From assembly GCA_025363815.1 (NCBI GenBank), contig JANYLB010000039.1:1-41982 (forward strand): DNA of 41,982 nt. The letters are read 5' to 3'. This DNA comes from Actinomycetes bacterium. GTDB lineage: Bacteria > Actinomycetota > Acidimicrobiia > IMCC26256 > JANYLB01. This document shows, piece by piece, positions 28,090 through 34,053 of this stretch. The notes below the pieces were generated by a model. The model saw nothing but the letters and a program-made list of their open reading frames with translations. It ran no database searches and was not told where the DNA came from. The translations under genes and the position numbers were made by a program. Position 1 is the stretch's first letter. The number at the start of each line of letters is the position of its first letter.

Positions 28090-28521
28090 GTGACGATGGA
28101 CGACCCGTACGACCTCGAGCGCTTCGTTGCCGCCCAGAACGAGGACGGTACCTACGACCGCGCCGTCGAAGAGCTGCGAGGCGGTTACAAGACAAGTCAC
28201 TGGATGTGGTTCGTCTTTCCGCAGATCGCCGGCCTCGGACACAGCCAACTGTCGAGAAAGTTCGCGATCTCATCGCTCGAGGAGGCGAAGGCATATCTGC
28301 AACACGCCGTGCTCGGTCCACGCCTGATCGAATGTGTGGATGCCGTGTCGAACACTCCGGGTCAGACCGCGGAGCAAATCCTCGGCGATATCGATGCGGA
28401 GAAGCTGCATTCGTCGATGACGTTGTTCCTGCGAGCGTCGCCCGACGATCGGCGGTTCGGGCTAGTGCTCGACCAGTACTTCGACGGTCAACCCGACTCG
28501 GCAACCGACGAGCGCATCTGA
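28090..28521 (+). CDS. DUF1810 family protein
   Basis: A 143-residue protein from the GTG at 28090, or 141 from the ATG at 28096; the second is more natural for the family. The DUF1810 pattern is complete: DLERFVAAQ at the start, then the ELRGGYKTSHWMWFVFPQIAGLGHS core, YLQHAVLGPRL, and a C-terminal FLRASPDDRRFGLVLDQYFDG. The family is widespread and its biochemical role is unsettled. It is divergent from the broken methyltransferase, with 149 bp of shared upstream DNA. It looks intact, unlike the two genes to its left. Confidence 0.9.
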   Translation: MTMDDPYDLERFVAAQNEDGTYDRAVEELRGGYKTSHWMWFVFPQIAGLGHSQLSRKFAISSLEEAKAYLQHAVLGPRLIECVDAVSNTPGQTAEQILGDIDAEKLHSSMTLFLRASPDDRRFGLVLDQYFDGQPDSATDERI

Positions 28522-28951
28522 TCTCAGCGCAACGGGCCGCGACCAACTTCAACGGGGTCAGGCCATGGGGAACGGCACCAGCGGGTCGACACATCGGACT
28601 TGCGATTGACCACAGGTGGTCGCTCGGGCCGGCGTTGGTGGTGTCGTGGCATGGGTGCCGAGCCCGGCGAAACGGCCCAGCGCGACACGGCGAGCGTTGG
28701 ATACAAGGTGTGCCCGCCCGATCGCAGCGACTACAGGCCAGCCTCGACGAACGTCCTGAGGAGCGTTGCGCCCCCTCAGCAACGCTTCGCATACCAACCC
28801 GGCTCCGAAAGAGGTGGAGCACCGACTGCAGTTGAGGGCTCGACGGATAGGTCGTACAGCGCCATTCACGGATCCCTCTGAACAAACTCGGTGAGACCCG
28901 CCGACTGTCCATTGAAACCGGACGGCGACCCGTCGAAGCTCGTCGCGGCGA
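28522..28951. other. gene-free stretch left of the tRNA-derived repeat
   Basis: A 430-bp stretch. Open frames on both strands exist here (for example 28558-28869 minus), but they lack codon bias, a ribosome binding site or any recognisable domain, so I see no gene. It separates the DUF1810 gene from the left copy of the 108-bp repeat. It may be decayed DNA from the accessory region. Confidence 0.5.
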
Positions 28952-29059
28952 GATCTTGGTACAGATCTTGGTATGGCCCCACATGCCCCAGCCCGGTATG
29001 AGCCGTTCCAGATCTCTGACCTCGTCTTTCTCGTGGGCGCTGAGGGACTCGAACCCCCG
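28952..29059 (-). repeat. left copy of the 108-bp tRNA-Val att-like direct repeat
   Basis: Matches 32280-32387 at 104 of 108 positions without gaps; the differences are at 28985, 29016, 29023 and 29024. Its right end is the 3' quarter of tRNA-Val (T arm plus acceptor strand) and the rest is the DNA that lies just 3' of the tRNA at the other copy. A partial tRNA with matching downstream DNA, placed 3.3 kb from the intact tRNA, is what site-specific integration into a tRNA 3' end leaves behind. Confidence 0.85.
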
Positions 29060-29090
29060 GCACCCCTCTTTCCCGAAAGAGGGGTGCCGG
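29057..29090. repeat. perfect 15-bp hairpin fused to the tRNA fragment
   Basis: CCGGCACCCCTCTTT at 29057-29071 and its exact reverse complement at 29076-29090, with a 4-nt loop. It begins where the 108-bp repeat ends. There is no T-tract on either side, so it does not look like a standard terminator. On the minus strand it is joined directly to the T arm and acceptor strand of the tRNA fragment. Confidence 0.8.
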
Positions 29091-29167
29091 AAAGCGCGGC
29101 GCGAGCACAGAAAGAAATCGGCTCTCCCCGCAGTTTTGGTCGCGTCCTCTGATTCCTCGACTACCGC

Positions 29168-30655
29168 TCAGGAAGGCATCAGGAGGTGTTGTCCCGTCGC
29201 GTCGGCGATTCCCGGATCGAGGTAGGCGTTCAACACCGTGAGCTGATTGTCGGTCCGGCGATAGTCGGTCCAGTCGACGGCGGCCGCCCAACGTTGCGCG
29301 TACTCGAGGACAGCGATGAGCGATCGGCCTGGGTCGGCTCCGTTCGAGATCGCGGTGAGCGCGACGAGGTAGTTGGTGCGATACACGGACGGAATGACGA
29401 GTCGCACTTGGCCGGCTGCGCTGAGTTCAGCGTTTGCCATCAGCCTTGCCAGGCGACCATTGCCGTCATCGAAGGGATGGGTCTCGGTGAGCAGCAACAT
29501 CATGGCGACGGCGCGCGCCAGAGGATCGGTGAGACCGTCGACGACGGTGAAGCCGTGTCGGAGGGTTCCTTCTACGAGGATGGGATCAACGAACCGATAC
29601 CCGCCAGCGAAGTTCGCGACTTCCTTGAATTCTCCGGGCCGCTTGTCGGGGCGTGCAGCCATCAACCTCGCGTGGCGTTCCTGGAGCAGTTGCACGAGTC
29701 CGTCGGCGCTCCGTGGCACGCTCACTTGTTCGCCGGGATCTGCCGCGAGCCGGTACGTCGCGGCGATGTCGTGTGCGTCTGCAGGGCGGGCATCGGGAAC
29801 GAAGCCGTCGATCGCGATCGCACGCGCTTCATCGACCCCGAACTCGGTGCCCTCGATGAAGTTCGAGAAATATGCCTCGAAGAACGGGAGCCACGCCCAG
29901 CGCGCAGGGGCACCGGAGATCGGCACGGGGCGCGGCGCCCGCTGTTCGAGCACGTCGGCGAGATAGCGCATCATCACGAGCCGCTGCTCGTCGTATGGCA
30001 TTCCGGCCAGGCGAGCGCGCAGCTCGGGCGACTGCACCTTCGGGGCATTGTTCGTCCCGAGGACCGCCGCAAGCCTCACGCGAGTCGCCTCGACCGCCGA
30101 CGCGTCAAAATGACCGGCGATCACATCCAACTGCGCGAGCGTGTTCTGGATCCGACCGGCACCGCCGGACCGTGCGAGTTCGTCGATCCGAGTCTCCACC
30201 ACTCGGGTTCCAGCACGGCCTGCATGTCTGCGACCTCGGACGTCGATGTTCTCGATCAGGGTCCGCGCCGGTCCCGACAGGTGCAGCCCGGCGACGAAGT
30301 CCATGTCGCCGGGGAGCGGTGCGGGGCCGACCGATGGCTTGACGGTCACGCCGGGGAGTCGCAGATCGCTGGTGCGACCGAGTTCGGGGAGACACACGTA
30401 CAGTCGGTCGTCGTCTGGCTGTCCTCCAGCGAGAGCGGTGCGTCCCCAGAGCACCGCCCCGGGCCAGCGATGCGCGACGATGTCGTACATGTGGTGTCGG
30501 ACCGCGTGTTCCGGATCTAGCGTTGCGTCCTCGATGTAGATCCCGGGGGCGAGACGGACAGCTCGACCCGCTTTTGCTCGGCGACTGAGTTCGGCGGCTG
30601 TGGCCGGGGTCACGAAGCGAAGGCTTCCTTGGGGTGGGTTCGGCGCAAGATTCAT
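29168..30655 (-). CDS. Fic AMPylase fused to an AbiEi-antitoxin-like N-terminal domain
   Basis: A 495-residue protein from the ATG at 30655; an in-frame ATG at 30721 is less likely because a promoter overlaps it. Residues ~10-130 look like an AbiEi-type region: a winged-helix part with AAELSRRAKAGRAVRLAPGIY, then WPGAVLWGRTAL and a beta-rich VCLPELGRTSDLRLPGV segment. The C-terminal half is Fic: the inhibitory motif SNFIEG at 264-269 ([S/T]xxxE[G/N], so class II, with the inhibitory helix N-terminal to the core) and the complete catalytic motif HPFDDGNGR at 393-401. Fic enzymes transfer AMP from ATP to protein hydroxyls. The N-terminal part may bind its own promoter. It lies inside the tRNA-flanked segment. 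Confidence 0.88.
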   Translation of the reverse strand: MNLAPNPPQGSLRFVTPATAAELSRRAKAGRAVRLAPGIYIEDATLDPEHAVRHHMYDIVAHRWPGAVLWGRTALAGGQPDDDRLYVCLPELGRTSDLRLPGVTVKPSVGPAPLPGDMDFVAGLHLSGPARTLIENIDVRGRRHAGRAGTRVVETRIDELARSGGAGRIQNTLAQLDVIAGHFDASAVEATRVRLAAVLGTNNAPKVQSPELRARLAGMPYDEQRLVMMRYLADVLEQRAPRPVPISGAPARWAWLPFFEAYFSNFIEGTEFGVDEARAIAIDGFVPDARPADAHDIAATYRLAADPGEQVSVPRSADGLVQLLQERHARLMAARPDKRPGEFKEVANFAGGYRFVDPILVEGTLRHGFTVVDGLTDPLARAVAMMLLLTETHPFDDGNGRLARLMANAELSAAGQVRLVIPSVYRTNYLVALTAISNGADPGRSLIAVLEYAQRWAAAVDWTDYRRTDNQLTVLNAYLDPGIADATGQHLLMPS

Positions 30656-31155
30656 AGGGTGAAAGGTGCCGAGTACCGGCCCCGACGCAAGAATTTTGCC
30701 CTTAAATCGCCTTCCACGCAACTATCTAACCGCTTAATGGCAGGGATGATGCCTAACGGCGACTCTGTCGGCGAGCGGCCTACTGCGTGCTGGACGCCAG
30801 GCGGAGCCCGACTACCAACCCAGATCCATTCCGGTGTCGAGAGGCTCTGGCGATCGGGCGGCGGCTGGTGACCTCGGCAGCCGGACGACAGCGAGCTCCT
30901 TGGCTTCCGATCTCGAGAGGCTTGTGAGCAGACCCTCGATGGGGTCGCGGTGGTCATGTTCAGGGGCGTGCGCGTCGTCGCATTCTTCGAGTTCGGGCCC
31001 GACGATGTAGAGCTGGTTCCGTGTTGTCGATCTGTGCGGTCGGGGCCGATGGCGGGGTGCGCCCGCACTCGGCAATACGGGTGGCAAGCGGGACACCATC
31101 GACGTGCCGACCGCAACTCGGACCTCGCGTTGTACGGACACATGGGGAGCACCAG
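30656..31155. other. 500-bp stretch between the Fic gene and a small membrane protein
   Basis: The part next to Fic (30690-30760) is AT-richer than the rest and holds a likely promoter and a small inverted repeat. Farther right, a minus-strand frame ending at 30812 reads RNQLYIVGPELEECDDAH and then PIEGLLTSLSRSEAKELAV with reasonable GC at third positions, but it has no good start and I recognise no family. It may be the 3' remnant of a gene. Nothing else is supported. Confidence 0.45.
30693..30721 (-). promoter_or_regulatory. putative promoter of the AbiEi-Fic gene
   Basis: Minus strand: TTGCGT at 30721-30716, 17 nt, then CAAAAT at 30698-30693. Transcription would start near 30686 and leave a leader of about 30 nt before the ATG at 30655. 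An imperfect inverted repeat (TTA-GGCA / TGCC-TAA, 30734-30756) lies just upstream and could be an operator. Confidence 0.35.
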
Positions 31156-31374
31156 ATGAAGTACTGGGTAGGAGTACTCGGCGGTGCGGCAACCGCCGTC
31201 GCCGTCAACATCCTGTTGGTCATGCGAGCAATGAACGACACGAGCAACCCCAACGCGGGTGAGAACGCTATGGGCTACGCGTTCGTGCCACTCGCCGCAA
31301 TCCTCAGTGCCGCTGTCGGCGTCATCGTCGTGATGATCTGGTCGGGCATCAAGGGGCAGGAACGGGCGACGTAA
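31156..31374 (+). CDS. small two-helix membrane protein
   Basis: A 72-residue protein with a clear start: GGGGAG at 31144-31149 is spaced 6 nt before the ATG. Two transmembrane helices are predicted by eye (residues 5-22 and ~45-65), joined by a short Asn/Met-rich loop, and the C-terminus is short and basic. I recognise no family. It lies inside the tRNA-flanked segment, the only plus-strand gene there. Confidence 0.6.
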   Translation: MKYWVGVLGGAATAVAVNILLVMRAMNDTSNPNAGENAMGYAFVPLAAILSAAVGVIVVMIWSGIKGQERAT

Positions 31375-31486
31375 GGCTCCCCGCCCCCTGTCTGAGCCCA
31401 CCCCAACCCGATCGAGGCGCCGCAACTGGTTGACCGACTCGCGAAGCAGGGCAGAACTGCGTGTCCGAAACACTTGGGGGTGATCC

Positions 31487-31503
31487 ACTACCCGAGGGGT
31501 AGT
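31487..31503. repeat. 17-bp perfect palindrome
   Basis: ACTACCC-GAG-GGGTAGT: two 7-nt arms that are exact reverse complements, with a 3-nt centre. It stands in a 272-bp stretch (31375-31646) with no gene I can support, between the small membrane protein and the broken toxin. It could be a protein-binding site or part of a weak terminator for the plus-strand gene; no T-tract follows. Confidence 0.5.
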
Positions 31504-31646
31504 CCGCAGAGGTCGTGCACGGTTGGGTGAACAGCACGACGAACGATGGGGCTCGTGCATCATCCCTGCCGATCTGGCGCGCGAGGTCGCGGCTGAATCT
31601 GCTCAGAACCCGCGGCCTTCGGCGGCGCTGCCGGCCCGACCCGGCG

Positions 31647-31980
31647 CTACTTCGGTGGGAGCGGGAGGCGTCGAACCCGGGCGCGATCGTCGGTGAACAC
31701 CACGACGCTTCCGGCTTCGAGATCGACCTGGAGCTCGACGAGGTTCTCCAACACCAGCCGCGCCTGCTGAGCGGCGCGGCGCTCACCTCGCTGACAGAAC
31801 AGGAGGAACGAGGGCTCCGTTGCGCCCGAGCGGGCAAGGAGCATCCCGAAGTCCGTGTCGCCGGAGACGAGGACTCGCCCGTTGCAGCCCGCGCTCCCGG
31901 ACATGGACCGCGTCGTGGCCGGCTGCCACCAAACGCGCGGCCAGCTCGGGCGAGAGGTTCTGATCGATCAGGAACTTCAC
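31647..31980 (-). pseudogene. DUF5615 PIN-like toxin with internal deletion
   Basis: Start GTG at 31980, overlapping the antitoxin stop (GTGA). The first frame reads [17 protein letters not shown], then [15 protein letters not shown], the normal start of a DUF5615 (PIN-like, putative RNase) toxin. It then changes frame: the next frame reads [20 protein letters not shown], then [11 protein letters not shown], and ends RARVRRLPLPPK at 31647. Compared with the family, about 15 residues between GLQ and GRVLV are gone, including a conserved acidic stretch, and the deletion shifts the frame. So the toxin is inactive as written, while the N- and C-terminal parts are still well preserved, which points to a recent event. 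Confidence 0.8.
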
Positions 31981-32207
31981 GCGCCCCGACGGAGGGGCAG
32001 CTCACGCTCACGCACGGCCTCAGCGGCGTAGCGGAGGGCCTCAGCCACGTCTTCGACTTCGAGGTCAGGGTGCTCAGCGACGATCTGCTCGGCGGTCATG
32101 CCGTCAGCGACCATCGCCACCACGGTGGCGACGGGCATGCGCAGCCCGCGGATGCACGGTCGGCCGCCCATCTGCGCCGGATCGATGGTGATGCGTTCGA
32201 AGCCCAC
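31977..32207 (-). CDS. DUF433 antitoxin-like protein
   Basis: A 76-residue protein from the GTG at 32207, with a strong AGGAGG located 6 nt before it. The DUF433 pattern is complete: [24 protein letters not shown], then [21 protein letters not shown] and [15 protein letters not shown]. These helix-turn-helix proteins are the usual antitoxin partners of DUF5615 proteins and probably repress their own operon. It is intact although its partner is broken. An upstream open frame to 32312 would run into the tRNA-associated repeat and is not used. Confidence 0.88.
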   Translation of the reverse strand: MGFERITIDPAQMGGRPCIRGLRMPVATVVAMVADGMTAEQIVAEHPDLEVEDVAEALRYAAEAVRERELPLRRGA

Positions 32208-32279
32208 GGCGTCCTCCTGTCGCCACGAGCGTACGCGAGCGCAGCGTCGGAACCGCCGGTGCGCTCCTCGTCGTGGCAC

Positions 32280-32387
32280 GATCTTGGTACAGATCTTGGT
32301 ATGGCCCCACATACCCCAGCCCGGTATGAGCCGTTCCAGATCTTTGACCTGCTCTTTCTCGTGGGCGCTGAGGGACTCGAACCCCCG
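32280..32387 (-). repeat. right copy of the 108-bp repeat, overlapping tRNA-Val
   Basis: Partner of 28952-29059 (104/108). It covers the last 25 nt of the tRNA plus discriminator and 82 nt of downstream DNA. Inside, GATCTTGGTA occurs twice, 12 bp apart (32280 and 32292), with a degenerate third copy near 32339. CATACC-7 nt-GGTATG at 32310-32328 is an inverted repeat around a 7-nt centre, which resembles a tyrosine-recombinase core site; the left copy has one mismatch there. Confidence 0.85.
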
Positions 32388-32435
32388 ACCCCCTCCTTGT
32401 AAGGGAGGTGCTCTAACCAGCTGAGCTAAGCGCCC
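32362..32435 (-). tRNA. tRNA-Val (anticodon UAC)
   Basis: A complete cloverleaf: a 7-bp acceptor stem (GGGCGCT/AGCGCCC), D arm GCTC-GAGC, an anticodon arm CCTCC-CTTACAA-GGAGG with anticodon TAC, a 5-nt variable loop, a T arm GGGGG-TTCGAGT-CCCTC and an A discriminator. CCA is not encoded. It decodes GUA and, with wobble, other Val codons. Its 3' end is the boundary of the duplicated 108-bp repeat. Confidence 0.97.
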
Positions 32436-32489
32436 GAATGGAGCAACGGTACCGGGCCGGGGATGGAGCCGGTTCCTAGATTGACCGCC

Positions 32490-32566
32490 GGCAGGCCGAG
32501 GTTCGCCGTCGGGACGCCGGGGGGATTGAACATCCCGACGAACACGTTGCGTCGCCTCGGCCTGCC
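32490..32566. repeat. nested inverted repeats between tRNA-Val and whiB
   Basis: Outer arms GGCAGGCCGAGG (32490-32501) and CCTCGGCCTGCC (32555-32566) are exact reverse complements. Inside, GTCGGGA (32508-32514) pairs with TCCCGAC (32533-32539). The two stems would stack into one long hairpin with an internal loop in RNA from either strand. It lies 32 nt after the whiB stop and could end or protect that transcript, but no T-tract is present. Confidence 0.6.
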
Positions 32567-32597
32567 ATCTTGGCGGTGGCCTTGCCGGAGTGGGAGA

Positions 32598-32912
32598 TCA
32601 CGCCGTACGGACGTTGATCTCCCACTCCAGGATCTCGGGCGGGCGCACCTTGGGTGGCCGCCCCCGTTTGCGCTTCTGGGCGAGGACCTTGCCGCTGACG
32701 ATGATCTCGCCGCCCCACACGCCCCACGGCTCCCGCCGGTCGATCGCGGAATCGAGGCACTCCTCACGCACCACACAGCCGCGGCAGAACGCCTTGGCCC
32801 GCGCGATGTCGTCCAGCTGCTCGGAGAAGAACAACGTGGTCAACGCGGCAGACCCGTCTCGACAGCGGGCCTCGTCTCGCCACTCTTCGTCTTCGAACTC
32901 GACTGCGTACAT
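32598..32912 (-). CDS. WhiB-family iron-sulphur transcription regulator
   Basis: The protein has 104 residues. The four cysteines that bind the [4Fe-4S] cluster are at 17, 43, 46 and 52 (CxxC at 43-46), followed by the GVWGGE turn at 64-69 and a very basic tail (AQKRKRGRPPKVRPPE), which contacts DNA. WhiB proteins are limited to actinobacteria and their phages and work by binding the principal sigma factor. Which paralogue this is cannot be said. An 18-bp tandem repeat lies 44 nt upstream and an intrinsic terminator isolates it from the gene before it. Confidence 0.95.
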   Translation of the reverse strand: MYAVEFEDEEWRDEARCRDGSAALTTLFFSEQLDDIARAKAFCRGCVVREECLDSAIDRREPWGVWGGEIIVSGKVLAQKRKRGRPPKVRPPEILEWEINVRTA

Positions 32913-32955
32913 CCCCGTACTTCCCCTGAATCGTCTCGGTGTCTGGCGGGTGATC

Positions 32956-32973
32956 TGGTCGCGCTGGTCGCGC
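32956..32973. repeat. 9-bp tandem repeat in the whiB upstream region
   Basis: TGGTCGCGC occurs twice without spacer, 44-61 bp before the whiB start. It is the kind of element a regulator could bind, but nothing ties it to one. Confidence 0.45.
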
Positions 32974-33000
32974 GGGTCGCTGGAAAGACGCCCGGACAGC

Positions 33001-33030
33001 AGAAAGGCCGCCGGGTTGCCCCGACGGCCT
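33001..33030 (-). terminator. intrinsic terminator after the 56-residue gene
   Basis: On the minus strand AGGCCG-TCGGG, then a GCAA tetraloop, then CCCGG-CGGCCT, followed by TTTCT. This gives an 11-bp stem (one T-G pair) with a T-rich tail, a standard rho-independent terminator. It ends 26 nt after the stop of the small gene at 33057 and protects whiB from read-through. Confidence 0.85.
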
Positions 33031-33056
33031 GGTGAGCTCCTGTGCAGCTTGGCTGC

Positions 33057-33227
33057 TTAGGGAGATTCCACCGGACGCCGGGGCCGCACGTGCTTGCGGT
33101 CGGCATTCACACCAGTGAACGGCGTGATCGACCACGAGCACGGCGCCATGGCGAAGGCTCCCGAGACAACGACGCGCGCGTCCGACACGGGGGCCTCGTA
33201 TTGCGGCCGTGCGTCGTAGGTGCTCAT
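33057..33227 (-). CDS. small orphan protein, 56 residues
   Basis: ATG at 33227 with GGAG 9 nt upstream and a strong intrinsic terminator right after the stop, so it is probably a true transcription unit or the last gene of one. The protein reads MSTYDARPQYEAPVSDAR, then a hydrophobic VVVSGAFAMAPCSWSITPF stretch with one Cys, then a basic tail. I recognise no family. A weak TAAGCT -10 box at 33269-33274 would start RNA ~36 nt before the ATG. It could be a small membrane-associated protein or a precursor peptide. Confidence 0.45.
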   Translation of the reverse strand: MSTYDARPQYEAPVSDARVVVSGAFAMAPCSWSITPFTGVNADRKHVRPRRPVESP

Positions 33228-33309
33228 CGTGCAGGTCTCCGGTGCGGTGGCGGGTGAATCGAGGCTGAAGCTTACAACGACACCCGGGATGACGGACTTG
33301 AACAGTGCA

Positions 33310-34053
33310 TCAGACCGACGGGTTCGGGTCAAACGATTTACTGACGTCGGAATTCCGTGGCCAGACCGGGGCGGGCCGGGTGCCCACATGGAGATGGTGG
33401 GGATGGAGATATCCCCGGTCGAGCGCGACCTCCGAGACCTCCAGCCCGCACGCTTCCAGCCACGCCCGCATCTCGATCGGGGGCACAAACTCGAAGCCGG
33501 TCGATTCGCTCGCGGTCAATCCAACGACCTTCACCGCGAGAACCTCTTGCGCCTGATTCCAACGCGCTTTCCATGCCGGAAGTGGTGCCATCTCCTTCAC
33601 CAGAAGTCGGCCGCCGGGCGCGAGCTGCGCGGCCGCTCGTTCGACTAGGTCGCGCTGCGCCTCGGCGCCAAGGAGGTACAGCACGTCGACAATGGTGATC
33701 GCGTCCCACGGCCCGTCGGGGACCGCGCCACCCGGCGCAACATCGAGCTCGAGCGTCCCACCGCGTTTGCGCACCTTGTCGACCACCGTCGGCGCGTCGG
33801 CGAGTTTGCGCTCGTCTATGTCGACACCTACGACTCGACGCGCGCCCGCGTCGAGCGCGAGATACGACGCGAAGAGGCCGTGTCCGCACCCGATGTCGAG
33901 CACCGCTCCGCGCGTCGGAACGCGCGCCGCGACCTCCGCCAATGGACACGTGCGCCAGCGGGCCTGCACGTGGAATCGCATCGCGAGCGGTGCATCCGCG
34001 AACAGCGCGAGCGCGGCGCGACCCGCGGGTGGCACCCGGGTGAGCGCGCTCAC
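33310..34053 (-). CDS. class I SAM-dependent methyltransferase
   Basis: A 247-residue Rossmann methyltransferase. Motif I is AVLDIGCGHGLFASYL (~50-65), followed by the acidic VVGVDIDERKL strand, then DAITIVDVLYLLG and LAPGGRLLVKEM. A membrane-leaning region of about 40 residues in the C-terminal part (WNQAQEVLAVKVVGLT) suggests a lipid or glycolipid substrate, which is an inference. Its start overlaps the stop of the GT2-deacetylase gene (ATGA), so it is coupled to envelope glycan genes. Confidence 0.9.
   Translation of the reverse strand: MSALTRVPPAGRAALALFADAPLAMRFHVQARWRTCPLAEVAARVPTRGAVLDIGCGHGLFASYLALDAGARRVVGVDIDERKLADAPTVVDKVRKRGGTLELDVAPGGAVPDGPWDAITIVDVLYLLGAEAQRDLVERAAAQLAPGGRLLVKEMAPLPAWKARWNQAQEVLAVKVVGLTASESTGFEFVPPIEMRAWLEACGLEVSEVALDRGYLHPHHLHVGTRPAPVWPRNSDVSKSFDPNPSV

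Noticed and set aside
28558..28869. Open frame of ~100 residues on the minus strand next to the left repeat.
   Set aside because: No codon bias, no ribosome site and no recognisable domain; the region also looks like decayed DNA.
30812..31192. Minus-strand frame with RNQLYIVGPELEECDD and LTSLSRSEAKELAV.
   Set aside because: GC at third positions is fair, but there is no good start, and the frame before it looks shifted; kept only as a possible remnant in the intergenic note.
32426..32776. Minus-strand frame whose end reads like a PPE-type peptide (MFNPPGVPTANLGLP).
   Set aside because: It overlaps whiB and the tRNA and results from the inverted repeats; not a gene.
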